Below, piece by piece: positions 42,605 to 52,600 of a DNA stretch of 64,000 nucleotides. Numbering within the stretch: position 1 is the stretch's first letter; each line of letters opens with the position of its first letter. The translations under genes were made by a program, and so were the position numbers. Below the pieces are notes generated by a model. The model did no database searches and was not told where the DNA came from. It worked only from the letters and a program-made list of their open reading frames with translations. The stretch comes from JAIRNF01 sp031551125 (GTDB lineage: Bacteria > Bacteroidota > Bacteroidia > Bacteroidales > UBA932), in the NCBI GenBank assembly GCA_031551125.1, contig JAVBOB010000007.1, forward strand, positions 62,001 through 126,000. The letters are read 5' to 3'.

Positions 42605-42634
42605 AAGTCAGCCTTTCTCAAGAAGGGCTGACTT
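42605..42634 (+). promoter_or_regulatory. Hairpin between tuf and tRNA-Trp
   Basis: AAGTCAGCC (42605-42613) pairs with GGCTGACTT (42626-42634). There is no T-run, so it is more likely a processing signal or mRNA 3'-end protection than a full terminator. Confidence 0.5.
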
Positions 42635-42638
42635 ACTT

Positions 42639-42709
42639 AGGGGTGTAGTTCAAGGGCAGAATAGCGGTCTCCAAAACCGTTGATGGGAGTTCGAATCTCT
42701 CCACCCCTG
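42639..42709 (+). tRNA. tRNA-Trp (CCA)
   Basis: 71 nt, acceptor AGGGGTG/CACCCCT, anticodon loop CTCCAAA giving CCA. Typical position between tuf and secE. Confidence 0.95.
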
Positions 42710-42799
42710 CAACAAAGGTTGAGTTACGACGACCTTATGTTATAACAAGTAAACAATACTGCGGCTTCCACTCAGTATGTTTATTAAACTGTTTCAGCG

Positions 42800-42994
42800 A
42801 TGAAAATCAAGCTATACCTTCAAGAGGCATACAACGAGTTGGTTCATAAAGTTACGTGGCCAACATGGGCTCAGCTGCAAAGCAGTGCAATAGTAGTGAT
42901 GATTGCATCACTGGTATTTGCGGTGGTAGTGTTTGCAATGGACTTCGTGTTCCGCAATTTTATGGAAACCGTTTACGGTATGTTATTCAGCTAA
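42800..42994 (+). CDS. secE: Preprotein translocase subunit SecE
   Basis: 64 residues, one C-terminal membrane helix (about 28-50). The amphipathic KLYLQEAYNELVHKVTWPTWAQLQ is the SecE signature. Single-helix form. nusG follows after 13 nt. Confidence 0.95.
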   Translation: MKIKLYLQEAYNELVHKVTWPTWAQLQSSAIVVMIASLVFAVVVFAMDFVFRNFMETVYGMLFS

Positions 42995-43007
42995 ACGACA
43001 CGGTACA

Positions 43008-43556
43008 ATGAGCGATTCGACCAAAAAGTGGTACGTTCTTAGAGCGGCTGGTGGAAAAGAGAAAAAGGCGAAGGAGTATATCGAAAACGAAGTTAAGCGG
43101 TTACACCTTGAGCCGTATATCTCTCAAGTGCTCATTCCTACCGAAAAAGTTTACCAGGTAAAAAATGGTAAAAAAGTCACTAAAGAGCGTATCTTTTATC
43201 CCGGATATATTCTCATTGAGGCTATGCTAGCCGGAGAAATCCAACATATCCTTCGTAATATTCCCCACGTTTCGGGATTTCTTACGGAAACAAAAGGCGG
43301 AGAGCCGGTGCCATTGCGTCAGGCCGAAGTGAACCGTATTTTAGGGCATGTGGATGAGCTGGCAGAAAGCAGTGAGGAAATCCTGATTCCTTTTGTAGTA
43401 GGCGAAGCCGTTAAGGTCATTGATGGGCCGTTTAACAGCTTCTCCGGTACTATTGAGGAGGTAAATGAGGAGAAAAAGAAGCTGAAGGTAATGGTGAAGA
43501 TCTTTGGACGCAAAACACCGCTGGAATTGAGTTTTACTCAAGTAGAAAAAGAATAA
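43008..43556 (+). CDS. nusG: Transcription termination/antitermination protein NusG
   Basis: 182 residues from ATG at 43008 (MSDSTKKWYVLRAAGGKEKKAKEYIE). The in-frame extension into secE is rejected. NGN domain to about 115, then the KOW motif PFVVGEAVKVIDGPFNSFSGTIEEV. Joins RNA polymerase to ribosome or Rho. Confidence 0.96.
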   Translation: MSDSTKKWYVLRAAGGKEKKAKEYIENEVKRLHLEPYISQVLIPTEKVYQVKNGKKVTKERIFYPGYILIEAMLAGEIQHILRNIPHVSGFLTETKGGEPVPLRQAEVNRILGHVDELAESSEEILIPFVVGEAVKVIDGPFNSFSGTIEEVNEEKKKLKVMVKIFGRKTPLELSFTQVEKE

Positions 43557-43568
43557 AAATAGTAGAAC

Positions 43569-44015
43569 ATGGCAAAAGAAGTTGCTGGTCTGATTAAGTT
43601 ACAGATTAAGGGTGGAGCGGCAAACCCCTCACCCCCTGTAGGGCCTGCACTTGGTTCTAAGGGTGTAAACATTATGGAGTTCTGCAAGCAGTTTAATGCA
43701 AGAACTCAGGATAAAGCCGGTAAAATACTTCCGGTTATTATCACCGTTTACGCCGATAAGTCATTCGACTTTGTTGTTAAGCAACCGCCTATCGCCGTTC
43801 AGCTGAAGGAAGCAGCCAAGCTGCAATCCGGTTCGGCTGAGCCTAACCGTAAGAAGGTTGCCAAAATAACATGGGATCAGGTGAAGAAGATTGCCGAAGA
43901 TAAAATGCCCGATATGAACGCATTTACTATCGGAGCGGCAATGCGAATGGTCGCAGGAACTGCAAGAAGCATGGGGATTACCGTTGACGGCGAATTTCCA
44001 GAAGGACTAAACTAA
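43569..44015 (+). CDS. rplK: 50S ribosomal protein L11
   Basis: 148 residues with KLQIKGGAANPSPPVGPALGSKGVNIMEFCK, the conserved N-terminal block. Binds the GTPase centre of 23S rRNA. 12 nt after nusG. Confidence 0.98.
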   Translation: MAKEVAGLIKLQIKGGAANPSPPVGPALGSKGVNIMEFCKQFNARTQDKAGKILPVIITVYADKSFDFVVKQPPIAVQLKEAAKLQSGSAEPNRKKVAKITWDQVKKIAEDKMPDMNAFTIGAAMRMVAGTARSMGITVDGEFPEGLN

Positions 44016-44030
44016 AAATTTCATGCAGAA

Positions 44031-44732
44031 ATGAGTAAGCTTACAAAAAATCAAAAAATAGTTTACGCTAAGATCGAGCCCGGTAAGCAGTATAAGCTAT
44101 CAGAAGCAGCAAAGCTGTTGAAGGATGTTACCTTCACCAAGTTTGACGCTTCAGTAGATGTTGCTGTTCGTTTGGGTGTAGATCCTCGTAAGGCAAACCA
44201 AATGGTTCGCGGCGTTGTAACTCTACCGCATGGAACAGGAAAGCAAGTACGCGTACTGGTGCTTTGTACTCCCGATAAGGAAGCAGAGGCAAAAGCAGCA
44301 GGTGCTGATCACGTAGGCCTTGATGAGTATGTAGAAAAAATCAAGGGTGGTTGGACAGACGTTGATGTTATTATCTGTACTCCTGCCGTTATGGCTAAGG
44401 TTGGTGCGCTAGGACGTATTTTAGGTCCTCGCGGTTTAATGCCTAACCCCAAAACCGGTACGGTTACTATGGAAGTAGGAAAGGCTGTAGAAGAAGTAAA
44501 GGCCGGTAAGATAGATTTCAAGGTGGACAAGTTTGGTATTGTACATACCGGAGTTGGTCGTATTTCGTTTGATGCGGCAAAGATTATTGATAATGTTAAG
44601 GAATTCGTTGACATGATCGTAAAGCTGAAACCGCAGGCAGCAAAAGGTACTTATATCAAGAGTATCTACCTGTCAACAACGATGAGCCCGGGCTTGCCTG
44701 TCGATCCGAAATCAATTACTGAAGTTGTGTAA
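44031..44732 (+). CDS. rplA: 50S ribosomal protein L1
   Basis: 233 residues with LGVDPRKANQMVRG, LGPRGLMPNPKTGTV and the C-terminal STTMSPGLPVD. Stalk protein; in other bacteria it also represses its own rplK-rplA mRNA. Confidence 0.98.
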   Translation: MSKLTKNQKIVYAKIEPGKQYKLSEAAKLLKDVTFTKFDASVDVAVRLGVDPRKANQMVRGVVTLPHGTGKQVRVLVLCTPDKEAEAKAAGADHVGLDEYVEKIKGGWTDVDVIICTPAVMAKVGALGRILGPRGLMPNPKTGTVTMEVGKAVEEVKAGKIDFKVDKFGIVHTGVGRISFDAAKIIDNVKEFVDMIVKLKPQAAKGTYIKSIYLSTTMSPGLPVDPKSITEVV

Positions 44733-44747
44733 AATTGACGGAAGATT

Positions 44748-45269
44748 ATGAGAAAGGAAGAAAAAACTATCATTATCGATAGCCTAGCCGAACAGCTTAA
44801 AGCAACCCCCAATTTTTATATTGCCGATATCTCAGGTCTTAATGCTGAAAAAACATCAGCGTTAAGAAGACTTTGTTTCGAGAAGAATATAAAGCTGGTT
44901 GTTGCTAAGAATACCCTTTTTAGAAAAGCGTTGGAAAAGATAGAGTTTGCTGATTCAAACTTTTTCTCGGTACTCGAAGGCCCTACATCGGTTATGTTTA
45001 CCGAAACGGCTAACGTTCCCGCTAAGCTTATTAAGGAGTTCGGCAAGAAGCACGGAAAACCCGTGTTGAAAGGTGCTTACGTACAAGAGTGTACTTACAT
45101 TGGAAGTGAATCGCTGGAGGCGCTTGTGAACATCAAGTCACGCGAAGAGCTTATCGGCGATATTATCGGCATGCTGCAATCACCTGCTAAGAACGTTATT
45201 TCAGCGTTGCAGTCAAGTGGTGACAAGCTAGCCGGCATAGTAAAAACGTTATCGGAAAAATCCGAATAA
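44748..45269 (+). CDS. rplJ: 50S ribosomal protein L10
   Basis: 173 residues. N-terminal rRNA-binding part (ADISGLNAEKTSALRR, LVVAKNTLFRKAL), C-terminal helix for L7/L12 dimers (IIGMLQSPAKNVISALQSSGDKLAGIVKTLSE). 50 nt before rplL. Confidence 0.97.
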   Translation: MRKEEKTIIIDSLAEQLKATPNFYIADISGLNAEKTSALRRLCFEKNIKLVVAKNTLFRKALEKIEFADSNFFSVLEGPTSVMFTETANVPAKLIKEFGKKHGKPVLKGAYVQECTYIGSESLEALVNIKSREELIGDIIGMLQSPAKNVISALQSSGDKLAGIVKTLSEKSE

Positions 45270-45319
45270 GACAAACAAAATCAAACAACGAAAATTAATT
45301 TTTAAAAACACTAAATACC

Positions 45320-45694
45320 ATGGCAGATATCAAGAAGTTTGCAGAAGAGCTGGTTAACCTTTCTGTAAAAGAAGTTCAAGAACTTGCTAAGATTTTGAAA
45401 GACGAGTACGGAATTGAGCCCGCTGCTGCTGCAGTTGCAGTTGCTGCTCCTGTTGCCGGTGGCGCAGAAGCTGCTGCTGAAAAGACCGAGTTCGACGTTA
45501 TTCTTAAGTCACCCGGCGGCGCAAAGCTTCAAATTGTTAAGGTGGTAAAAGAGCTTACTGGCCTTGGCTTGAAGGAAGCAAAAGATCTAGTTGATGCTTG
45601 TCCTAAGCCTGTAAAAGAAAAAATTTCTAAGGCTGAGGCTGAACAGCTGAAAGCTCAACTTGAAGAAGCCGGCGGAGAAGTTGAAATTAAATAA
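45320..45694 (+). CDS. rplL: 50S ribosomal protein L7/L12
   Basis: 124 residues: N-terminal dimerisation helices, Ala-rich hinge (EPAAAAVAVAAPVAGGAEAAAEK) and C-terminal factor-binding domain (SPGGAKLQIVKVVKELTGLGLKEAKDLVD). Followed by a hairpin with T-run before rpoB. Confidence 0.98.
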   Translation: MADIKKFAEELVNLSVKEVQELAKILKDEYGIEPAAAAVAVAAPVAGGAEAAAEKTEFDVILKSPGGAKLQIVKVVKELTGLGLKEAKDLVDACPKPVKEKISKAEAEQLKAQLEEAGGEVEIK

Positions 45695-45721
45695 CGCGGT
45701 CCGCTTCGTCGGATAAATATA

Positions 45722-45755
45722 GGTTTAGAGCCCTTTCCGGGCTCTAAGCCTTTTT
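45722..45755 (+). terminator. Attenuator-type terminator between rplL and rpoB
   Basis: A 12-bp stem (45722-45733/45739-45750, one G-T pair), loop TTTCC, then five T. It lies inside the ribosomal-protein/RNA-polymerase operon, so partial termination could set the RP:RNAP ratio. Confidence 0.75.
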
Positions 45756-45792
45756 GTCGTTAAATAGCTTTTTTTCAACCAATCTCACAACG

Positions 45793-48700
45793 ATGTCTCA
45801 AAATACAAGTCAACGCATAAGTTTTGCTTCGTCAAAAAACAGGTTGCCCTATCCTGATTTTTTGGAAGTACAGCTGAAATCTTTTCAAGACTTTTTTCAG
45901 CTTGAAACCAGCCCCGAGAACCGAAAAAGCGAAGGGTTGTTTAAGGTTTTTCAAGACAATTTCCCGGCAACTGATACTCGGAACAACTTCGTTCTTGAGT
46001 TTATCGATTACTTTGTTGATCCCCCTCGTTACTCAATTGAGGAGTGCTTGGAGCGTGGGTTGACCTACAGCGTTCCGCTGAAGGCCAAGCTAAAGCTTTA
46101 CTGTACAGACCCCGAGCATGAGGATTTCGACACCGTGATTCAGGACGTGTATTTGGGAATGATTCCCTACATGACTCCACGCGGAACGTTCGTAATCAAC
46201 GGTGCGGAACGTGTTATCGTATCGCAGCTGCATCGTTCTCCGGGTGTATTTTTCGGACATAGTATTCATGCCAACGGCACTAAGCTATACTCTGCCCGTA
46301 TTATCCCCTTCAAGGGTTCGTGGATAGAGTTTGCTACAGACATCAACAACGTGATGTACGCCTACATTGACCGTAAGAAGAAGTTACCTGTAACAACTCT
46401 TCTACGCGCTATTGGTTATGAAGCGGATAAAGATATCCTAGAAATTTTTGACCTTGCCGATGAGGTTAAGGTTAACAAGGCTAACATAAAGAAAGTTGTT
46501 GGCCGCAAGCTCGCTGCCCGTGTACTAAAATCATGGGTAGAAGACTTTGTTGATGAAGATACGGGTGAGGTTGTATCTATTGAGCGTAACGAGGTAGTCA
46601 TTGATCGTGAAACGGTAATTGAAGCCGACCACGTGGATATGATTATTGACTCGGGAGCAAAATCAATTCTACTGCATAAGGAAATTTCAAATATTTCCGA
46701 CTTTGCTATCATTTACAACACGCTGCAAAAAGACCCTTGTAACTCGGAAAAGGAAGCGGTGATTTACATCTACCGCCAGCTGCGCAGCTCTGAACCACCT
46801 GATGAGGCAACGGCTCGTGATGTAATTGATAAGCTTTTCTTCTCTGATAAGCGTTACGATTTGGGCGATGTAGGCCGTTTCCGTATTAACCGGAAGCTGA
46901 ACCTTGATATTCCCGCCAACGTAAAGGTGCTTACAAAGGAAGATATCATTGCTATTATAAAGTATCTTATTCAGCTGATTAACTCAAAGGCTGATGTTGA
47001 CGATATTGACCACCTAAGTAATCGTCGTGTACGTACGGTAGGCGAACAGCTGGCTAACCAGTTCAGCGTTGGTTTGGCACGTATGGCACGTACTATTCGT
47101 GAGCGTATGAACGTTCGCGATAACGAGGTGTTCACCCCCATTGATTTGATTAACGCCAAGACGCTTTCGTCTGTTATCAACTCGTTCTTTGGCACTAACC
47201 AGCTATCACAGTTCATGGATCAAACCAACCCGCTGGCGGAAATGACACACAAGCGTCGTCTTTCAGCATTGGGTCCCGGAGGTCTTTCACGTGAACGTGC
47301 AGGTTTCGAGGTGCGTGACGTACACTATACGCACTACGGTCGTTTGTGTCCTATTGAAACACCGGAAGGTCCGAACATCGGTTTGATTTCGTCACTTTGC
47401 GTATATGCAAAGATTAATAACCTTGGCTTTATTGAAACGCCCTACCGTAGGGTTGAAAGCGGTAAGGTTGACTTCTCTAACGATGGTATAACCTACCTTA
47501 GCGCGGAGGATGAAGAATTCAAGATGATTGCTCAGGCTAACGCCGAAGTTAACGATGACGGAACATTTGCTAACGAGCGCGTAAAATCACGTATTGAATC
47601 GGACTACCCCTTAGCTAAGCGCGAAGAGGTTGACATGATGGACGTGGCGCCGAACCAAATTGCTTCTATCGCAGCTTCACTGATTCCTTTCCTTGAGCAT
47701 GACGATGCTAACCGTGCACTTATGGGTTCTAACATGATGAGGCAGGCCGTTCCTTTGATTAGGCCTGAAGCTCCGATTGTTGGTACCGGTTTGGAAGGAG
47801 AAGTAGTAAGCGATAGCCGTACACAAATTGTTGCCGAACGTGAAGGTGAAATAGTGTATGTAGATGCTCGCGAGATACATGTTAAGTATAAGATGACGGA
47901 AGAGGAGAAGTTTGTAAGCTTCAATCCTGACGTTACTGTATATCGTCTTCCCATTTATCAGAAGACGAACCAGAATACCTGCGTTCACTTGAAGCCGATT
48001 GTTCGCAGAGGCGAGAAGGTGAAGGTTGGACAAATTCTTACGGAAGGTTACTCAACTCAAGCCGGAGAGCTGGCGTTGGGTCGTAACCTGAAGGTGGCGT
48101 TCATGCCCTGGAAGGGATACAACTTTGAGGATGCTATCGTTCTTTCGGAGCGCTTGGTTCGTGAAGATGTATTTACTTCCGTTCACATTGATGAGTATAT
48201 TATGGAGGTGCGCGATACAAAGCGCGGCTTGGAAGAGCTTACCTCTGATATTCCGAACGTGAGCGAAGAAGCTACGAAGGATTTGGATGAGAACGGTATT
48301 ATCCGTATTGGTGCTAACGTTGAACCCGGCGATATTCTTATTGGTAAGATTACACCTAAGGGTGAGTCTGACCCCTCGCCGGAAGAAAAGCTACTCCGTG
48401 CTATCTTCGGTGATAAGGCAGGAGATGTGAAGGATGCTTCATTAAAGGCATCACCTTCACTATTTGGTACGGTAGTAAACAAGATGCTTTTCTCTCGTGC
48501 GCTTAAAGAAAAAGATTCTAAGAAAGGTAAGCAAAACGAAAAAGTGGTGCTTGCCAAGGTTGACGAAGAATTCGAAAAGCGTGCAAAGGAGCTAAAGGAT
48601 AAGCTGGTTGAGAAGCTATTCAAGGTGCTTGATGGTAAAACTTCACTTGCTGTTGTTGACTACTACGGAACGGAAATAATCCAAAAGGGAACAAAATTTA

Positions 48701-49611
48701 CGGTGAAGTTCCTTTCACAGATTGACTACACCAATATTATGGCGAATAAGTGGACTGCCGATAAGGACAGGAACACTACCGTTCGCCAGCTTATCAATAA
48801 CTACTTGGTGAAGTTTAAGGAGCTTGACGCCGAGGTGAAGCGTAAGAAGTACAACATTACCATTGGTGATGAGCTTCCCACAGGTATTGTTCAGCTTGCT
48901 AAAGTTTACATTGCCAAAAAACGTAAGGTAAAGGTAGGGGATAAGATGGCAGGTCGCCACGGAAATAAGGGTATTGTTGCGAAAGTTGTTCGCGATGAAG
49001 ATATGCCTTTCCTTGATGACGGAACCATTGTTGATATTGTTCTTAACCCTCTTGGTGTACCTTCTCGTATGAACCTTGGACAGATTTACGAAACCGTTCT
49101 TGGTTGGGCAGGTAAAGAGCTAGGTATGAAGTTTGCCACACCTATTTTTGATGGTGCATCGTTGGAAGACATTACCAAGTACACTGATCAAGCAAGAATA
49201 CCCCGCTACGGTAAAACATACCTTCACGATGGTGGTACGGGTGAGTACTTTGACCAGCCTGCAACCGTTGGAATTATTTATATGCTGAAGCTAGGCCACA
49301 TGGTTGACGATAAGATGCACGCACGTTCTATTGGGCCGTACTCGCTTATCACTCAGCAACCTCTTGGTGGTAAGGCGCAGTTCGGAGGTCAGCGTTTCGG
49401 AGAAATGGAAGTTTGGGCGCTCGAGGCATTCGGCGCGGCCAATATCCTTCAAGAAATTCTAACCGTAAAATCTGACGATGTAGTAGGCCGCTCAAAAGCA
49501 TACGAGTCAATCGTAAAGGGCGAACCTATGCCTGTACCCGGTATTCCCGAAGCGTTGAACGTGTTGCTACACGAGCTTAAGGGATTGGGATTAAGCGTAA
49601 AGCTAGACTAA
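45793..49611 (+). CDS. rpoB: RNA polymerase subunit beta
   Basis: 1272 residues from ATG at 45793 (MSQNTSQRISFASSKNRLPYPDFLEVQ). An upstream in-frame start at 45754 falls in the attenuator T-run and is rejected. Rifampicin region FFGTNQLSQFMDQTNPLAEMTHKRRLSALGPGGLSRERAGFEVRDVH is of normal sensitive type. Catalytic-region motifs EDAIVLSERLV and KMAGRHGNKGIVAKV are present. Confidence 0.98.
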   Translation: MSQNTSQRISFASSKNRLPYPDFLEVQLKSFQDFFQLETSPENRKSEGLFKVFQDNFPATDTRNNFVLEFIDYFVDPPRYSIEECLERGLTYSVPLKAKLKLYCTDPEHEDFDTVIQDVYLGMIPYMTPRGTFVINGAERVIVSQLHRSPGVFFGHSIHANGTKLYSARIIPFKGSWIEFATDINNVMYAYIDRKKKLPVTTLLRAIGYEADKDILEIFDLADEVKVNKANIKKVVGRKLAARVLKSWVEDFVDEDTGEVVSIERNEVVIDRETVIEADHVDMIIDSGAKSILLHKEISNISDFAIIYNTLQKDPCNSEKEAVIYIYRQLRSSEPPDEATARDVIDKLFFSDKRYDLGDVGRFRINRKLNLDIPANVKVLTKEDIIAIIKYLIQLINSKADVDDIDHLSNRRVRTVGEQLANQFSVGLARMARTIRERMNVRDNEVFTPIDLINAKTLSSVINSFFGTNQLSQFMDQTNPLAEMTHKRRLSALGPGGLSRERAGFEVRDVHYTHYGRLCPIETPEGPNIGLISSLCVYAKINNLGFIETPYRRVESGKVDFSNDGITYLSAEDEEFKMIAQANAEVNDDGTFANERVKSRIESDYPLAKREEVDMMDVAPNQIASIAASLIPFLEHDDANRALMGSNMMRQAVPLIRPEAPIVGTGLEGEVVSDSRTQIVAEREGEIVYVDAREIHVKYKMTEEEKFVSFNPDVTVYRLPIYQKTNQNTCVHLKPIVRRGEKVKVGQILTEGYSTQAGELALGRNLKVAFMPWKGYNFEDAIVLSERLVREDVFTSVHIDEYIMEVRDTKRGLEELTSDIPNVSEEATKDLDENGIIRIGANVEPGDILIGKITPKGESDPSPEEKLLRAIFGDKAGDVKDASLKASPSLFGTVVNKMLFSRALKEKDSKKGKQNEKVVLAKVDEEFEKRAKELKDKLVEKLFKVLDGKTSLAVVDYYGTEIIQKGTKFTVKFLSQIDYTNIMANKWTADKDRNTTVRQLINNYLVKFKELDAEVKRKKYNITIGDELPTGIVQLAKVYIAKKRKVKVGDKMAGRHGNKGIVAKVVRDEDMPFLDDGTIVDIVLNPLGVPSRMNLGQIYETVLGWAGKELGMKFATPIFDGASLEDITKYTDQARIPRYGKTYLHDGGTGEYFDQPATVGIIYMLKLGHMVDDKMHARSIGPYSLITQQPLGGKAQFGGQRFGEMEVWALEAFGAANILQEILTVKSDDVVGRSKAYESIVKGEPMPVPGIPEALNVLLHELKGLGLSVKLD

Positions 49612-49621
49612 TGTAATGTAA

Positions 49622-49650
49622 CCTGATGAGGTGTTTTGCACCTCATCAGG
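49622..49650 (+). promoter_or_regulatory. Intercistronic hairpin between rpoB and rpoC
   Basis: A perfect 12-bp stem CCTGATGAGGTG/CACCTCATCAGG with a TTTTG loop and no T-run. It ends 30 nt before the rpoC start. Possible RNA processing site or translation coupling element. Confidence 0.6.
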
Positions 49651-49680
49651 GATTTACGTCAAACTTATATTTTAAAGAAA

Positions 49681-52600
49681 ATGGCTTTAAAAAAAGTAGG
49701 TAAGGTTAAGAGTAACTTCAACAAAATGACTATTGGGCTCGCATCGCCTGAGGAAATTCTGGAAAACTCCAGTGGTGAAGTTTTTAAGCCTGAAACCATC
49801 AACTATAGAACTTATAAGCCTGAGCGCGACGGGCTATTCTGCGAGCGTATTTTCGGTCCGGTAAAGGATTACGAATGCCATTGCGGAAAGTATAAGCGCA
49901 TTCGCTATCGTGGTATTGTATGTGACCGATGCGGTGTTGAGGTTACCGAGAAGAAAGTACGTCGTGAGCGTACCGGACATATTTCTTTGGTAGTTCCCGT
50001 AGCACACATTTGGTACTTCCGTTCGTCACCCAACAAGATTGGTTATTTGCTTGGTGTACCTTCCAAAAAATTGGAAGCGATAGTGTATTACGAACGCTAC
50101 ATTGTGGTACAGCCCGGTATTAAGGCCGAAAGCGGCATTAATACCTTAGATTTGCTTACCGAAGACGAGTACTTGCAAATTCTGGAAACGCTACCTAAGG
50201 AAAATCAGCTGTTGGATGATAGCGATCCTAACAAGTTTGTTGCCGGAATGGGTGCGGAAGCAATTTATAAGCTACTGCAACGCACGGATCTTGATAGCTT
50301 GTCATACTCACTGCGCCATAAGGCAAACAACGAAACTTCGCAACAACGTAAGGTTGATGCGTTGAAGCGTTTACAGGTGGTTGAAGCATTCCGTAAGTCG
50401 GTAGATATAAACAAGCCCGAGTGGATGATTATGAAGGTTATTCCTGTAATCCCACCGGAACTTCGTCCTCTTGTTCCTTTGGATGGTGGACGCTTTGCAA
50501 CATCCGACTTGAACGATTTGTACCGTCGTGTTATTATACGCAACAACCGGTTGAAACGCTTGATTGAAATCAAAGCGCCCGAAGTGATTTTGCGTAATGA
50601 AAAGCGTATGTTGCAGGAAGCGGTTGACTCGCTATTCGACAACTCACGTAAATCAAACGCTGTAAAAACCGAGGCAAACCGCGCGCTGAAATCACTTTCA
50701 GACTCGCTGAAAGGTAAGCAGGGACGTTTCCGTCAAAACCTGTTGGGTAAGCGTGTTGACTACTCTGCCCGTTCGGTTATTGTTGTTGGCCCCGAGCTTA
50801 AGATGCACGAGTGCGGATTGCCGAAGGATATGGCAGCCGAACTATTCAAACCGTTCGTAATTCGTAAGCTCATTGAGCGCGGAATTGTAAAAACGGTAAA
50901 ATCGGCAAAGAAAATAGTTGACCGTAAAGATCCTGTAGTTTGGGATATTTTGGAAAACGTGATGAAGGGACACCCTGTAATGTTGAACCGTGCACCTACG
51001 CTTCACCGATTGGGTATTCAGGCGTTCCAGCCTAAGCTGATAGAAGGAAAGGCTATTCAGCTGCACCCGCTATCATGTACGGCATTCAACGCCGACTTTG
51101 ACGGAGACCAAATGGCAGTTCACCTTCCTTTAGGTAATGCTGCTATTCTGGAAGCTCAGCTACTTATGTTGGGTTCGCACAACATTCTGAACCCCGCTAA
51201 CGGTGCGCCTATTACCGTTCCTTCTCAGGACATGGTTCTTGGTTTGTATTACATTACCAAGCATCGTAAGGGAGCAAAAGGTGAGGGGCTGCACTTTTAC
51301 GGACCCGAAGAAGTTATTATTGCATATAACGAAAATGCAGTTAACCTGCATGCAATTATAAAAGTTCGCTATACATTCCCACAAGCCGATGGTAGTGAAA
51401 AAACGGAGCTAATTGAAACAACGGTTGGTCGTGTTATTTTCAACCAGCTGGTGCCGAAAGAAGTTGGTTACATCAACGAAATTTTGACCAAAAAGTCACT
51501 TCGTGATATTATCGGTCGAGTATTGAAGAAAACCGGAATTGCCGTTACCTCTAAGTTCCTTGATGATATTAAGGATTTGGGTTACAAGATGGCATTTAGA
51601 GGTGGCTTGTCGTTCAACCTTGATGATGTTATTGTTCCGAAGGAAAAGGCTGAGCTGGTGAAGGAAGGTTACGAGCAGGTGGAAGAAGTGTTGAACAACT
51701 ACAACATGGGTTTCATCACCAACAACGAACGTTACAACCAAATTATTGATATTTGGACACACACCAACGCTAAGCTTACGCAGATATTGCTTAAGCAGCT
51801 ATCTACAGATAATGGCGGATTCAACTCGGTTTACATGATGCTTGACTCCGGTGCTCGTGGTTCTAAAGAACAGATTCGTCAGCTTTCCGGTATGCGTGGT
51901 TTGATGGCTAAGCCTCAAAAATCAGGCTCTACAGGTTCTGAAATTATCGAAAACCCCATTCTTTCTAACTTTAAAGAAGGGTTGTCGGTATTGGAGTACT
52001 TTATTTCAACCCACGGTGCGCGTAAAGGTTTGGCCGATACGGCTCTTAAGACAGCCGATGCCGGTTATCTTACCCGTCGTTTGGTTGACGTATCACAAGA
52101 CGTTATTGTTACCGAGCCCGACTGCGGTACGTTACGCGGTTTGATTGCCACAGCTATCAAGAATAATGACGAAGTGGTTGAATCGCTTTACGAACGCATT
52201 CTTGGTCGTACAACGGTACATGATATTTACCATCCTCAAACCGGCGAGCTGATTGTTGCTGCGGGAGAGGAGCTAACAGAAGAGGTTTCACGCGTTATTG
52301 ATGAATCACCTATTGAACAGGTTGAAATCCGTTCAGTGTTAACTTGCGAATCAACTAAGGGTATTTGCGCGAAGTGCTATGGTCGTAACCTTGCAACGGG
52401 TAATATGGTTCAGCGAGGTGAGGCGGTTGGCGTTATCGCTGCTCAGTCAATTGGTGAGCCCGGTACACAGCTTACGCTTCGTACCTTCCACGTTGGGGGT
52501 ACTGCATCGAACATTGCTGCCGATAACAAGCTGGTGGCACGCTACGATGGTCGCCTAGAAATTGATGAGCTTCGTACCGTTGAAAAGGTTGACGATGACG

